Assembly: GCF_003971065.1 (NCBI RefSeq)
Contig: NZ_RYDV01000005.1
Coordinates: forward strand, 248,001-312,000
DNA: 64,000 nt
Source of the DNA: Candidimonas sp. SYP-B2681
GTDB taxonomy: Bacteria; Pseudomonadota; Gammaproteobacteria; Burkholderiales; Burkholderiaceae_B
Reading direction: 5' to 3'
Shown here: positions 36,450-49,036 of the stretch, piece by piece
Layout: every line of letters begins with the position of its first letter
How positions within the stretch are numbered: position 1 is the stretch's first letter
Notes under the pieces: model-generated
The model's database searches: none
Told to the model about the DNA's origin: nothing
The model's input: only the letters and a program-made list of their open reading frames with translations
Made by a program: the position numbers and the translations under genes

Positions 36450-38243
36450 GTGAATCAATCAATCTTTGCCCGGCGTATCGAGGCGTTGCGCGCTGCGATG
36501 CGCGATCATAAGGTAGCCGCGTGCGTGGTGCTATCAGCCGATCCCCATTTATCTGAATATTTGCCGGAACACTGGGAGAGCAGGCAATGGTTGAGCGGAT
36601 TTGACGGGTCGGCAGGTACCTTGGTCGTCACGGCCGAGTTCGCAGGCTTATGGACAGACAGTCGCTATTGGGAACAGGCCGATCATGACTTGGCCGGGAC
36701 GGGTATACAGACAATGCGCGCCGGTGCCCCCGATGTGCCCGGGCCAGCGGAATGGCTGGCCGCTCAGTTGCCCAAGAGGGCGCGCGTAAGTATCGACGGT
36801 CAGGTGCTGGCTCTGCAAGCACAAAGGCAATGGATTGCCACCCTTGCGGCCCAAGGCGTCAACCTGCTGACGGATCTGGACCTTGTCGGAACGATCTGGC
36901 CAGAGCGTCCCGATTTGCCGAAGGGCTCGGTTTACGAGCATCTGCCACCTTTTGCATGCCGTAGCAGGGCCGAGAATCTCGCCGCCGTGCGTGCGGAAAT
37001 GGCGCGGCATAAGGCCGCCTGGCATTGGTTGTCGTCGCTTGACGATATCGCGTGGCTCCTTAACCTGCGCGGAAACGACGTTTCTTACAATCCGGTTTTT
37101 CTCGCCCATGCGCTAATTGGATGCGAAAGCGTCCGCCTTTTCGTTGCGCCCGATAAAATCGATGCCGGCCTTGCGGCTACCTTGCTGGCCGATGGCGTGA
37201 GTGTGGAACCCTACGAGGATGCGGCAGGCGCTTTGGCTTGTTTACCAGAGAAAGATACGCTGCTGCTGGATCCCGCCCGCAGCACCGTGGGCATGCTGGC
37301 TGCGGCCGCGTTCGTCGGTAAAGTCGAAGCGATCAATCCATCACAATTGCTGAAATCCCGCAAAAACGCGGCCGAGGCTGATCACGTTCGTCGCACGATG
37401 GAGCAGGATGGCGCTGCCTTGTGCGAATTTTTTGCGTGGTTTGAGTCTCGACAGGGCATGCAGACCATTACGGAACTGACCGTAGACGAGGAAATCACCA
37501 AAGCCCGCAGCCGTCGTGCCAACTTTGTAACGCCCAGCTTTGGCACGATTGCCGCCTTTAATGCCAATGGCGCCATGCCACACTATCATGCCACCGAGCA
37601 GGCTCATGCCGAGATCACCGGTAACGGTTTGCTTTTGATTGATTCGGGCGGGCAGTATCTGGGCGGTACGACCGACATTACCCGCGTGGTGCCGGTGGGC
37701 GAAGTCAGCCCTGAACAGAAACGCGACTATACGGCGGTGTTGAAGGGCATGATCGCTTTGTCGCTGGCGGTCTTTCCGCGCGGCACGATGTCGCCGCTGT
37801 TGGATACCGTTGCCCGTATGCCAATCTGGCAAACCGGTGCCGACTATGGCCACGGTACAGGGCACGGTGTGGGTTATTTCATGAATGTGCACGAAGGCCC
37901 GCAATCGATCGCTTATCGGGCTAATGTCAATCCGAATATGGCGATGCAGGCGGGCATGATCACATCGAACGAGCCTGGGCTGTACCGGCCAGGATTGTGG
38001 GGCATCCGCATAGAGAACCTGGTGCTTGCCATCCCGGCCGTCGAGACCGAGTTCGGTGAGTTTCTGAAATTTGAAACGCTTACTCTATGCCCGATCGATA
38101 CTCGTTGCATCGAACTCGGATTGCTGTCAGAAGCCGAGCGAACATGGTTGAATGACTATCATGCTCAGGTTCGCCGCCGCCTTATGCCTTTGGTCGATGG
38201 TCAGGCCAAAGACTGGCTATCGTTGCGCACCGAGCAGATCTAA
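36450..38243 (+). CDS. Xaa-Pro aminopeptidase (M24B)
   Basis: A 597-residue metallopeptidase that cuts N-terminal residues before proline, of the long three-domain type like eukaryotic aminopeptidase P. Metal ligands are visible in LLIDSGGQYLGGTTDITR, HGTGHGVGYFMNVHEGP and TSNEPG. The start is the GTG at 36450 after AAAGGA, preferred over an upstream TTG that would overlap this site. It is separate from the sco genes by a terminator. Confidence 0.93.
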   Translation: MNQSIFARRIEALRAAMRDHKVAACVVLSADPHLSEYLPEHWESRQWLSGFDGSAGTLVVTAEFAGLWTDSRYWEQADHDLAGTGIQTMRAGAPDVPGPAEWLAAQLPKRARVSIDGQVLALQAQRQWIATLAAQGVNLLTDLDLVGTIWPERPDLPKGSVYEHLPPFACRSRAENLAAVRAEMARHKAAWHWLSSLDDIAWLLNLRGNDVSYNPVFLAHALIGCESVRLFVAPDKIDAGLAATLLADGVSVEPYEDAAGALACLPEKDTLLLDPARSTVGMLAAAAFVGKVEAINPSQLLKSRKNAAEADHVRRTMEQDGAALCEFFAWFESRQGMQTITELTVDEEITKARSRRANFVTPSFGTIAAFNANGAMPHYHATEQAHAEITGNGLLLIDSGGQYLGGTTDITRVVPVGEVSPEQKRDYTAVLKGMIALSLAVFPRGTMSPLLDTVARMPIWQTGADYGHGTGHGVGYFMNVHEGPQSIAYRANVNPNMAMQAGMITSNEPGLYRPGLWGIRIENLVLAIPAVETEFGEFLKFETLTLCPIDTRCIELGLLSEAERTWLNDYHAQVRRRLMPLVDGQAKDWLSLRTEQI

Positions 38244-38298
38244 CCCGAAAGGCAATATTCACCTCGATTCTCCAACAAGGTCGTCAGGGCGGCTATAA

Positions 38299-40032
<1,734 letters not shown>

Positions 40033-40114
40033 ATCCCTATTGTGAAGCAGGCCGGACAGCACATGCACTGTGATGATCCGGCCGGCGCCCAGGTATCCGA
40101 TATAAAGGAATAAT

Positions 40115-40957
40115 GTGAAACTATGTGGCTTCGAAGCGGGTCTGGATCAGCCCTTTTTTCTGATCGCGGGTCCTTGCGTAATCGAATCGCGCCAGATGGC
40201 ATTTGACACGGCGGCTGCGTTGAAAGAAATTACGCAGAAACTCGGCATTCCATTCATTTATAAAAGCTCTTTTGATAAGGCGAACCGAAGTTCCGACCGG
40301 TCTTATCGAGGTCCCGGCCAGGACGAGGGTCTGCAAATACTATCGGATGTACGCGCTGAGCTTGGCGTGCCCATACTTACCGATGTGCACACCATCGAAC
40401 AGGTCGCCGCCGTTTCTTCTGTGGTCGACGTGCTCCAGACACCGGCCTTTTTATGTCGCCAAACAGACTTCATTCATGCTTGTGCCGCGTCGCTCAAACC
40501 CGTCAATATCAAAAAGGGCCAATTTCTGGCGCCGCACGATATGGCGCAGGTTGTTGCCAAGGCGCGTAGTGCCGCCATCGAGGCTGGTGGCGATGGTCAA
40601 AACATCATGGTGTGCGAACGGGGCGCCTCGTTTGGCTATAACAATCTCGTCTCCGACATGAGGTCTTTAGCCATCATGCGGGAAACCAATTGTCCGGTGG
40701 TGTTCGATGCGACGCATTCGGTGCAGTTGCCGGGTGGCCAAGGAACAACCTCTGGGGGGCAGCGCGAGTTCGTGCCCATTCTGGCACGCGCTGCTGTTGC
40801 GGTGGGGGTTGCAGGTATCTTCATGGAAACGCACCCCAATCCTGATCAGGCCCTGTCCGATGGTCCGAATGCAGTGCACTTGGATCAGATGGCTGCGTTA
40901 CTCGAATCGCTTGTTAATATCGACGGCTACGTTAAGCGCAGCGGCGTATTGGCCTGA
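40115..40957 (+). CDS. kdsA: 3-deoxy-8-phosphooctulonate synthase
   Basis: KdsA joins phosphoenolpyruvate and arabinose-5-phosphate to make KDO-8-phosphate for the LPS core. The 280-residue protein has the [12 protein letters not shown] motif, the [11 protein letters not shown] loop and the later metal/phosphate residues. It starts with GTG at 40115, supported by AAAGGA. It is the second gene of the pyrG block. Confidence 0.97.
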   Translation: MKLCGFEAGLDQPFFLIAGPCVIESRQMAFDTAAALKEITQKLGIPFIYKSSFDKANRSSDRSYRGPGQDEGLQILSDVRAELGVPILTDVHTIEQVAAVSSVVDVLQTPAFLCRQTDFIHACAASLKPVNIKKGQFLAPHDMAQVVAKARSAAIEAGGDGQNIMVCERGASFGYNNLVSDMRSLAIMRETNCPVVFDATHSVQLPGGQGTTSGGQREFVPILARAAVAVGVAGIFMETHPNPDQALSDGPNAVHLDQMAALLESLVNIDGYVKRSGVLA

Positions 40958-40984
40958 TAGCGTGTGTTTTGCTTCGCCGCGGGC

Positions 40985-41002
40985 TGGCGCATCCATGCGC
41001 CA
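40985..41002. repeat. perfect palindromic element after kdsA
   Basis: TGGCGCAT and ATGCGCCA form a perfect 8-bp inverted repeat separated by two bases. There is no T tract, so it is probably not an intrinsic terminator. Its role is unknown. Confidence 0.5.
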
Positions 41003-41083
41003 TGTTCCCGCTGGCTTACGTGTAGCGTATTCGACATGTGCAGCAAATAGGTAACACACCGGCTGTAAACTTTCTCGATTTTC

Positions 41084-41112
41084 TTGTGGACTGCCGGTTC
41101 GTTCCCTAGAAT
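41084..41112 (+). promoter_or_regulatory. candidate promoter for the MFS/MarR operon
   Basis: TTGTGG (41084-41089) and TAGAAT (41107-41112) are separated by 17 bp. The predicted transcription start (about 41119) falls inside the palindrome that follows. Confidence 0.55.
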
Positions 41113-41114
41113 AG

Positions 41115-41141
41115 TTGACTTATCAATCATTGATCGATCAA
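41115..41141. promoter_or_regulatory. candidate MarR operator
   Basis: A 27-bp near-palindrome centred on 41128. The inner arms ATCAAT/ATTGAT are perfect and the outer TTGA/TCAA also pair, with three mismatches between. It overlaps the predicted transcription start of an operon that encodes a MarR protein, so autorepression is likely. Confidence 0.65.
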
Positions 41142-41150
41142 AGGCTGGTA

Positions 41151-42773
41151 ATGTCTTCTGAGTCTGCTGCACAGTCCGCCGACACCGGACGTGTCTTATC
41201 CGTGCGCCGGTCATTTCTGGCCATGATGGGACTATGTTTCGTCACGATGATGGTTGCTGTCGATCAAACCGTCGTGGGCACTGCCTTGCCGACGATTGTT
41301 GCGGAACTGAACGGTTTCGAGCTCTACGCCTGGGTGGCGACTGCCTACCTGCTTACGTCGGTTATCACCATTCCCATCTTCGGACGCCTTGGCGATTACT
41401 ACGGCCGTAAGCCCTTTGTTGTTACGTCCATAGTGCTATTCATTTTCTCATCGGCCTTATGCGGCATGGCGGACACGATGCAGCAGCTGGTGCTTGCGCG
41501 TGCATTGCAAGGAATCGGCGGCGGCATGCTTGTGGGTACAGCATTTGCCTGTGTTCCGGATTTGTTCACCGATACACACGTGCGTTTGCGCTGGCAGGTC
41601 TTGCTAAGCGCGGCGTTCGGGATCGCCAACGCATTTGGGCCGTCTTTAGGCGGGTTTCTGACTCAATTCCTGGGTTGGCGTTCTGTATTCTATGTCAACC
41701 TGCCTATCGGGATCCTTAGCCTTTATTTTGTCTGGCGCTTCCTTCCACATATGCGTCAAGTCCAACGCCAAAAAATTCGTCTTGACTGGCAGGGGGCGGT
41801 ACTGATTGCCTTAGGGCTGGGAAGCGTTCAGGTGTTTGTCGAGTTTCTGCCGGTCTATGGCGCAAGCGGATATATGGTCTTGCTCGGCGTGCTGGCAGTG
41901 GCTTCATTTGTCGCGCTGATCTATTGGGAGAAGCATTGCCCCGAACCGTTGCTGCCTATGGAGATGTTCAGGAATAAAAGTCTTGCTGCCTTGTTCTGTC
42001 TTTCCCTGTTCACCGGTTTCATTATGTTCGCCTTGCTGTTCTATCTGCCTTTGCTTTTACAGGGTGGATTCGGCCTTACGCCTCAGGAAGTCGGGTTGAT
42101 GATCACACCTTTGGTTGTGTTTATAACAATAGGCAGCATTGCGAATAGCCGCATCGTTGTCCGTCTTTCCGTTCCGAATCGCATTCTGTATTTAGGATTC
42201 GGATTATTGGCGATGGCGTGCCTGGGTTTGGTGTTTTCTCATAAAGCCACTTCGCCATTGCTTGTAGTGCTATATATGATGATGGCGGGTTTGGGCCTGG
42301 GTTTCATTATGTCGAACCTTACCGTCTTTGCTCAGGAAAGCGCCGGACGCGCTTTTCTTGGAATTTCTACTGCATTGCTGCAGTCGGTGCGCTTGATCGG
42401 CGGAATGATAGGTCTTGCGGTGGTCGGAACACTCGTAGGGCACCATTACGCGGGGTCGGTACGGCAGTCGGTTCCTGAAGGAAAAAATACGTCATGGCGA
42501 GCGTTGCTGGAAGATCCCCAAGTACTGGTCAGCCAGTCAGTGCATAACGATTTTCTGAATAATATGCGTGCTTTGGGATTGCAAGGGGAAGCATTTATCG
42601 AAACGGCTCGACTGTCGCTCGTCTCGGCGGTTCATTTGGGCCTTCTTGTCACGATGGCGATTGCGTTGCTCGCTCTAGTGTGGGTATACCGGGTACCTGT
42701 CATACGGTTTTCGCGTTCGGCTACGCTGGTCAAGGTGTCAACTGCACAATCCCCTGACAGAGGTGAGTCGTGA
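41151..42773 (+). CDS. DHA2-type MFS drug efflux transporter
   Basis: A 540-residue protein with 14 likely membrane segments, related to EmrB/QacA. The first segment has VTMMVAVDQTVVGTALPTI, and the RALQGIGGGMLVG motif of 14-segment exporters follows. The ATG at 41151 is chosen because the frame further upstream crosses the operator and promoter. It is coupled to the MarR gene (GTGA overlap), the usual efflux pump/repressor arrangement. The substrate is not identifiable. Confidence 0.92.
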   Translation: MSSESAAQSADTGRVLSVRRSFLAMMGLCFVTMMVAVDQTVVGTALPTIVAELNGFELYAWVATAYLLTSVITIPIFGRLGDYYGRKPFVVTSIVLFIFSSALCGMADTMQQLVLARALQGIGGGMLVGTAFACVPDLFTDTHVRLRWQVLLSAAFGIANAFGPSLGGFLTQFLGWRSVFYVNLPIGILSLYFVWRFLPHMRQVQRQKIRLDWQGAVLIALGLGSVQVFVEFLPVYGASGYMVLLGVLAVASFVALIYWEKHCPEPLLPMEMFRNKSLAALFCLSLFTGFIMFALLFYLPLLLQGGFGLTPQEVGLMITPLVVFITIGSIANSRIVVRLSVPNRILYLGFGLLAMACLGLVFSHKATSPLLVVLYMMMAGLGLGFIMSNLTVFAQESAGRAFLGISTALLQSVRLIGGMIGLAVVGTLVGHHYAGSVRQSVPEGKNTSWRALLEDPQVLVSQSVHNDFLNNMRALGLQGEAFIETARLSLVSAVHLGLLVTMAIALLALVWVYRVPVIRFSRSATLVKVSTAQSPDRGES

Positions 42774-43219
42774 ACGAGCTTCCGCAATTGCAGGTTATGC
42801 AACAGTTGGGACGCACCTATCGCGTCCTGTTGTCGTCCTTCGAGGCGAACATTGGCCATTCCATGCCGCGCTGGCGCATTCTGCTGCACTTGCATCAGTT
42901 TGGTGAAGCTTCGCAAAAGAAACTTGCACTGGCTCTGCGAATTGACCCGGCGGCACTGACACGTCAGATCAAAGCCATTGAAGCGAAGGGTTGGGTAGAG
43001 CGTCACACCGATGTCACCGATAATCGCCTGACCAATGTGGCATTGACGACTAAGGGCAAAGAAGTCGTTCAGCGGACCATGCCTAGGCGTACTGAGTTCA
43101 TCGAGAAGGCGCTTAGCGACTTGTCGCCCCAAGATATGAAGGACCTTGGAAGGATGTTGGCTGTCCTTGAGCGGCGCCTTCGCGAGGAAGCGGCCAAGGC
43201 TTCAGGCGTCGATTCCTGA
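42770..43219 (+). CDS. MarR-family transcriptional regulator
   Basis: A 149-residue winged-helix regulator, with the wing around residues 55-85 (LALALRIDPAALTRQIKAIEAKGWVERHTDVTDNRLTNVALT). It starts with GTG, overlapping the transporter stop. MarR proteins release DNA when bound by small phenolic or drug-like ligands. The palindrome at 41115-41141 is its likely binding site. Confidence 0.92.
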   Translation: MNELPQLQVMQQLGRTYRVLLSSFEANIGHSMPRWRILLHLHQFGEASQKKLALALRIDPAALTRQIKAIEAKGWVERHTDVTDNRLTNVALTTKGKEVVQRTMPRRTEFIEKALSDLSPQDMKDLGRMLAVLERRLREEAAKASGVDS

Positions 43220-43363
43220 TGGCGTGTTGCAGCCTAAGCGATGAAAGACCTCGTTATGAACGGTGACAGATCATAAAAATTCTAATCTTTTGAACTCTGG
43301 CGGGCTGCGCGGCGTCGAGCCCGGGTACAATCGGTCGTTTGCGCTTGTCATCGCCCTCTATAG

Positions 43364-44707
<1,344 letters not shown>

Positions 44708-44713
44708 GTTAAA

Positions 44714-44749
44714 GCCAAACGACCCGGTTCTATAACCGGGTCGTTTGGC
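44714..44749. repeat. perfect 16-bp hairpin between eno and ftsB
   Basis: GCCAAACGACCCGGTT (44714-44729) pairs perfectly with AACCGGGTCGTTTGGC (44734-44749) around a CTAT loop. There is no T tract, so simple termination is not clear. It ends seven bases before the ftsB ATG and occupies the place where a Shine-Dalgarno would be expected. Confidence 0.85.
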
Positions 44750-44756
44750 GCTCGAC

Positions 44757-45086
44757 ATGCGATTGTTATTGATTGTTCTGGTGCTGCTGACCGCCATTAC
44801 CCAATATCCACTTTGGTGGGGAAAGGGCGGTTGGCTGCGCGTTCAGGAACTGGAAAGAAAATCCGCCAGTCAGCAAGAAACCAACGAAGCACTGATTGCG
44901 CGCAACAATGCGCTACAAGCCGAAGTGCAGGATCTTAAGTCCGGTAAGGCCGCCATCGAAGAGCGGGCGCGGGGCGAACTGGGAATGCTGAAGGACGATG
45001 AAGTCTTCGTTCAAATATTGGCGCCGAACGAACACGAGCCCGAGATAAAACCGCAGGCGTCCAAGCAAAAGGGCAAACGGCCTTAA
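44757..45086 (+). CDS. ftsB: cell division protein FtsB
   Basis: A 109-residue divisome protein that links FtsL and FtsQ. A short N-terminal segment and one membrane helix (about residues 1-20, MRLLLIVLVLLTAITQYPLWWG) are followed by a periplasmic coiled coil from about 28. The ATG at 44757 follows the usual start; no Shine-Dalgarno is seen. It follows eno as in other proteobacteria. The stop overlaps the stop of the convergent TadE-like gene. Confidence 0.93.
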   Translation: MRLLLIVLVLLTAITQYPLWWGKGGWLRVQELERKSASQQETNEALIARNNALQAEVQDLKSGKAAIEERARGELGMLKDDEVFVQILAPNEHEPEIKPQASKQKGKRP

Positions 45087-46180
45087 CCGCAACATAGAAT
45101 GACGCCGCAAGCCGGGTCATCGGGCGCGGTCGTCAGGCCGCCAACATTATTTCCATGGCCCCAGGGGGGCGATTCAACACGTTGAGCTGTCACGCTTGGG
45201 GTAGAAGGGCGGGCAGAAGCCGTTGGGGCTTCAGCGCCTGCAGATGGCGAAGGTGAGGCCGTGTGAACGGCTGCCTGCGGGTGATTAAGACACCACAGGC
45301 CGTGACACGATGGCGCCGGCGCAGCCGCCGTGTGGGGTTGGGCCTGCTGACCGACAATTTTACCGTTGCGGGAAGGCAGCGGCCAATTGACGGGATGTGA
45401 CTGCATGACCAAGGCCACGTCTTGCACAATGGGCAAATATCCGCCGAGGGCCATGGCGTGTGTGGCATAACTTTTATTTGGTGTGCCGAGCTTGCGTATC
45501 AAGCCCTTCATGCCGGGGAGCACCGGTTCGTGCAAATAGGTAAGTCGCAGCACCAGCGTGTTGGCCTGCAGAATGGTCATACCGGATTCAGGCCCACGGC
45601 CGTCGGGCCATCCTTGGGATCGCTTTCGTTGATCTTGTTCGGCAATATAGTTGTTGTTGATAGCGGGGAGGCCGGTCTGCTGCATGATCGACAAGGACGG
45701 ATCGTGAAAATCGGTAAAGGCACTGGCGGGCGGGGAGATCACTTCGATGCGCCAGGGTGCCGCGCCGGTTGCCTGGCGACGCTGGTTTAACGCAGCGTCC
45801 AGGCGTTGCCTGGCAGTATTGGCTTTGGTCGCGGGTACGAGCGGCAACAAACCGTGCTCGAAGGCTGCTTCAATCGTCGCAGGATTGGCATGCTGCGTGA
45901 TCGCTGCACGACCGGCCTCTAGAAGAGCGAGGCTTACCGCTTGCTTATGAAAAAACCATTGCGTTATTTCGATGCTGCCCAGTCCAAGCAGCAAGATCGG
46001 CACCGATACGACAGAAAATTCAATGAGACTTGCCCCGGATTGCCGTGCAGGCTTGCATGCTGCCCGAGCTGGGCAGGCACTGGCGCGTGCCTTGTGCCGA
46101 CGAGTATGGCGCTTGACGGTTGGCGGGAGGCGGCCACGGGGCGGGGAGGCATGGGCCAGAAAGGCTCGAGATCGGAACAT
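45083..46180 (-). CDS. TadE-like pilus-assembly protein, long C-terminal tail
   Basis: A 365-residue protein with the TadE pattern: a short basic N-terminus with QSGASLIEFSVVSVPILLLGLGSIEITQWFF (residues about 48-78) and one membrane helix. TadE proteins are minor pilins of Flp/Tad pili and are usually about 150 residues. Here a long proline/serine/alanine-rich C-terminal half ends in CCG. No other tad genes are in the window. The stop overlaps the ftsB stop (shared TTAA). Confidence 0.8.
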   Translation of the reverse strand: MFRSRAFLAHASPPRGRLPPTVKRHTRRHKARASACPARAACKPARQSGASLIEFSVVSVPILLLGLGSIEITQWFFHKQAVSLALLEAGRAAITQHANPATIEAAFEHGLLPLVPATKANTARQRLDAALNQRRQATGAAPWRIEVISPPASAFTDFHDPSLSIMQQTGLPAINNNYIAEQDQRKRSQGWPDGRGPESGMTILQANTLVLRLTYLHEPVLPGMKGLIRKLGTPNKSYATHAMALGGYLPIVQDVALVMQSHPVNWPLPSRNGKIVGQQAQPHTAAAPAPSCHGLWCLNHPQAAVHTASPSPSAGAEAPTASARPSTPSVTAQRVESPPWGHGNNVGGLTTAPDDPACGVILCCG

Positions 46181-46264
46181 TGAGCCAGTGTGCTCATGTT
46201 CCGATGCGGCGTCGAGTGTGGCAAATGCTTATGGCAGGAATGGTCCCGAGCGCGAGGCGGCGCC

Positions 46265-47188
46265 TTAATGAACCGACTTGCGATCGTTGTGAGAGGTATC
46301 CAGATTTTCGACAAACAAGCCAGCGCAATCGATGGCATCAAACTGGTAAGGCTTGCCGCAGAAGCTGCAGGAAATATCGATCTGGTCGCGCTCGCTCAGG
46401 ATGTCTTCAATTTCATCGCGGCCCAGCATACGCAGCATGTTTGCAACTCGCTCGCGCGTGCAAGGGCAATGCCAACGCACTTCTTGGGGTTCGAAGGCAA
46501 TCAAGTCTTCTTCCCAGAATAAACGATGAATAAGTGTATCGGTATCCAACGACAAGAGCTCGTCTGATTTTACGGTGCTAGCCAGATGGCAGACTCTGGT
46601 CCAGGTTTCGTCGCGTGACTCGTGGTCGTCATTTGCCGTTCCGCCGTGATTGGGCAGCCGCTGTAGAAGCAGGCCCGCTGAATTCATTGGGTCTGACGCC
46701 AGCCACATTCGGGTGTCAAGCTGTTCCGAGTTGCGCATATACCATTCCAGCACTTCAGCGACCGACTCGCCTTCAAGCGGAACAACGCCCTGATATGGCT
46801 CAAGATCAGTCGTGTCGCGGTTGGGGTCGAGGACCACAACAAATCGACCTTTCCCATTTGCATTCAATAAAGACTGCAAAGTGCCATCTGTCGGGATATC
46901 GTGGCCCTCGCGCAGGGTTACGGTGGCGCGGATGGAAAGGTCGGCGGTGCATTCCACCACAATCAGCGCAATGGGGCCATCGCCCTGCAATTGCAGAACC
47001 AGCGATCCGTCGAACTTGATATTCGTGGCCAGGAGCACGGCCGCCGACACCAGTTCACCCAGCAAGCGCTGTACGCAATCGGGATAGCGCTGGTGTTCAA
47101 GGCCGGCTTGCCAGGCGGAGGTAAGCTTCACGGCCTGCACCCGAGTGCTGTGATCCGGCAATAAGTACTTTTTGAATTTATCTGTCAT
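46265..47188 (-). CDS. hslO: redox-regulated chaperone Hsp33
   Basis: A 307-residue cytosolic holdase activated by oxidation and heat. The four zinc/redox cysteines are seen as CPC (WHCPCTRERVANML) and CSFCG near the C-terminus, the switch arrangement of the family. The start MTDKFKKYLLPDHSTRVQAVKL is normal. It is in a minus-strand group with the acyl-CoA ligase. No sigma-32 promoter was recognisable. Confidence 0.96.
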   Translation of the reverse strand: MTDKFKKYLLPDHSTRVQAVKLTSAWQAGLEHQRYPDCVQRLLGELVSAAVLLATNIKFDGSLVLQLQGDGPIALIVVECTADLSIRATVTLREGHDIPTDGTLQSLLNANGKGRFVVVLDPNRDTTDLEPYQGVVPLEGESVAEVLEWYMRNSEQLDTRMWLASDPMNSAGLLLQRLPNHGGTANDDHESRDETWTRVCHLASTVKSDELLSLDTDTLIHRLFWEEDLIAFEPQEVRWHCPCTRERVANMLRMLGRDEIEDILSERDQIDISCSFCGKPYQFDAIDCAGLFVENLDTSHNDRKSVH

Positions 47189-47246
47189 GGGGAAATTTTA
47201 GCCCATAAGCAAATGTTGTCTTGCCACCGGCTGCGACAGCCTTGGA

Positions 47247-48926
47247 CTACGGCTTACTTGGTAACTTTTCCGGAAGGTTGCTGCGCTGCCGTTCTCGAGC
47301 TCGCAACACATGTCGGCGAATTTTACCGGTGCTCGTCAATGGAAGGCTGTCGACAAACTCGATCTCGCGTGGCATTTGATAAGGGGCCAATCGGCTTTTG
47401 ACGTGCTCTTGGAGCTCTTTTTGAAGGTCCTGCGTGTCGCGACCTTGGGCGGTGTTACTTAGCACCACATAAGCTTTGATGAGTGTACCGCGGGTGTGGT
47501 CCGGTTTTGGTACGATGGCCGCATTGGCGACCGCCGAATGAGCCAGCAGGCAATCTTCGATTTCGCCCGGGCCGATTCGATAGCCCGAGCTTTTGAAGAC
47601 ATCGTCGCTGCGCCCTGCGTACCAGTAGTATCCATCTTGATCTACCGACGCCAGGTCGCCGGACAAACACCAATCGCCGATGAACTTGCCTTGCGTGGCG
47701 GCTTCGTTGCGCCAGTATCCCAGGAATAGCACCGGATCGGGATGTCCGTGTATGTCGTAACGGTTCAGTGCTATTTCGCCAATGGTGCCCGGTGGGCATG
47801 GCTCGCCATCGGGATCCAGGACGGCAACTTGGTGCCCCGGGTAGGGCCGTCCGATGCTGCCCGGTTTTGCTGGCCATTTGTGGCAGCTGTTGCCAACCAG
47901 ATAATTCATTTCGGTTTGCCCGAACATCTCGTTAGGAGTGACTCCCAGCGCTGACTCACACCAGTCGAATACGACTTCGCCCACGCTTTCGCCGGCGGCC
48001 ATAATGGCGCGCAAGACCAGCTGATAGCGTTCTCGCGGCTTGGGAATTTCTTGCATCATTAGCTTAAGCGCCGTAGGGAACAAAAAAGTATTGCTTACCC
48101 GATAGCGTTCCATGATTTCCAGCGAACGAGTCACCGAAAAACGCCCTAGCGTGCCAACGATAGCGTGCCCAAAGTACAAGGTGGGAAGCAGAGCGTCCAT
48201 TAGGCCGCCCGTCCAGGTCCAGTCTGCCGGGCTCCAGAAAACGTCTGCCTTTTTGGGGAACCAGTTCTGCGAGGCGACAAAGCCAGGCAGATTGCCGATA
48301 AGCGCGCGATGCGCAAGCAGGGCGCCCTTGGGGGCGCCCGTGGTTCCGGAGGTATATAGCAGCAAGGCCGGGCTGTTTGCCTGCGTTGCCACGGGCCTGA
48401 AGGTTATGGGTTGGCGTGCTAGCAGCGTGCGCCACGGAATAACCGTTTCGTGTTGAAAATCAAGTGCAACGACTTGGGTGAGTAAAGGACATTGCGATTG
48501 GGCTTGAAGCAGGTCGTGTCCCGTAATGTCGTCTACGATGGCGACCCGGGCCTCGGCATCGCGCAATCGGATCGCCAGCCCGTCGGCACCGAACAGAGAC
48601 GACAAAGGCAATGCAACGGCGCCGACGCTGAAGATCGCCATATACGACGCGACGGCTTCAGGACGCTGTCCCATTACCATTGCGACTCGATCGCCGGGCT
48701 TGACGCCCATTTTGATCAAGCCATTGGCCAACTGGTTCGTGGTTTCGGAGAGTCGCGAATAGGTCCAGACTTCGCGCTGGCCGACTTCATCTTCGTGGAA
48801 GATTGCTATTCGTCGCCCTTCGACCGGGCTTTCCGCCCAGCGGTGCACACACGCCTGTGCGATGTTGAATTGTGAAGGGACAAACCACTGGTAAGTCGGG
48901 TAAAGCTCCGAATATTGGTCGTTCAT
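47247..48926 (-). CDS. AMP-dependent acyl-CoA synthetase
   Basis: A 559-residue ligase. The adenylation motif LLLYTSGTTGAPKGALLAH is clear, and TSTGKIRRHVLR is at the C-terminus. The MNDQYSELYPTYQWFVPSQFNIAQ start resembles medium-chain or acetoacetyl-type ligases rather than Acs. The ATG at 48926 is preferred over one at 48974. The true substrate (short/medium-chain or aromatic acid) is undetermined. It is the second such enzyme in the window. Confidence 0.88.
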   Translation of the reverse strand: MNDQYSELYPTYQWFVPSQFNIAQACVHRWAESPVEGRRIAIFHEDEVGQREVWTYSRLSETTNQLANGLIKMGVKPGDRVAMVMGQRPEAVASYMAIFSVGAVALPLSSLFGADGLAIRLRDAEARVAIVDDITGHDLLQAQSQCPLLTQVVALDFQHETVIPWRTLLARQPITFRPVATQANSPALLLYTSGTTGAPKGALLAHRALIGNLPGFVASQNWFPKKADVFWSPADWTWTGGLMDALLPTLYFGHAIVGTLGRFSVTRSLEIMERYRVSNTFLFPTALKLMMQEIPKPRERYQLVLRAIMAAGESVGEVVFDWCESALGVTPNEMFGQTEMNYLVGNSCHKWPAKPGSIGRPYPGHQVAVLDPDGEPCPPGTIGEIALNRYDIHGHPDPVLFLGYWRNEAATQGKFIGDWCLSGDLASVDQDGYYWYAGRSDDVFKSSGYRIGPGEIEDCLLAHSAVANAAIVPKPDHTRGTLIKAYVVLSNTAQGRDTQDLQKELQEHVKSRLAPYQMPREIEFVDSLPLTSTGKIRRHVLRARERQRSNLPEKLPSKP

Positions 48927-49036
48927 TGTCTTTTCAACTAAGCATACAGAAGGCGCAAGCTCCTTTATCTGCAAGCATGAACGACAAGCAGGATCTGTGC
49001 AATGCTTATGGCCTACAAACCTGAAGACACTAGGGT

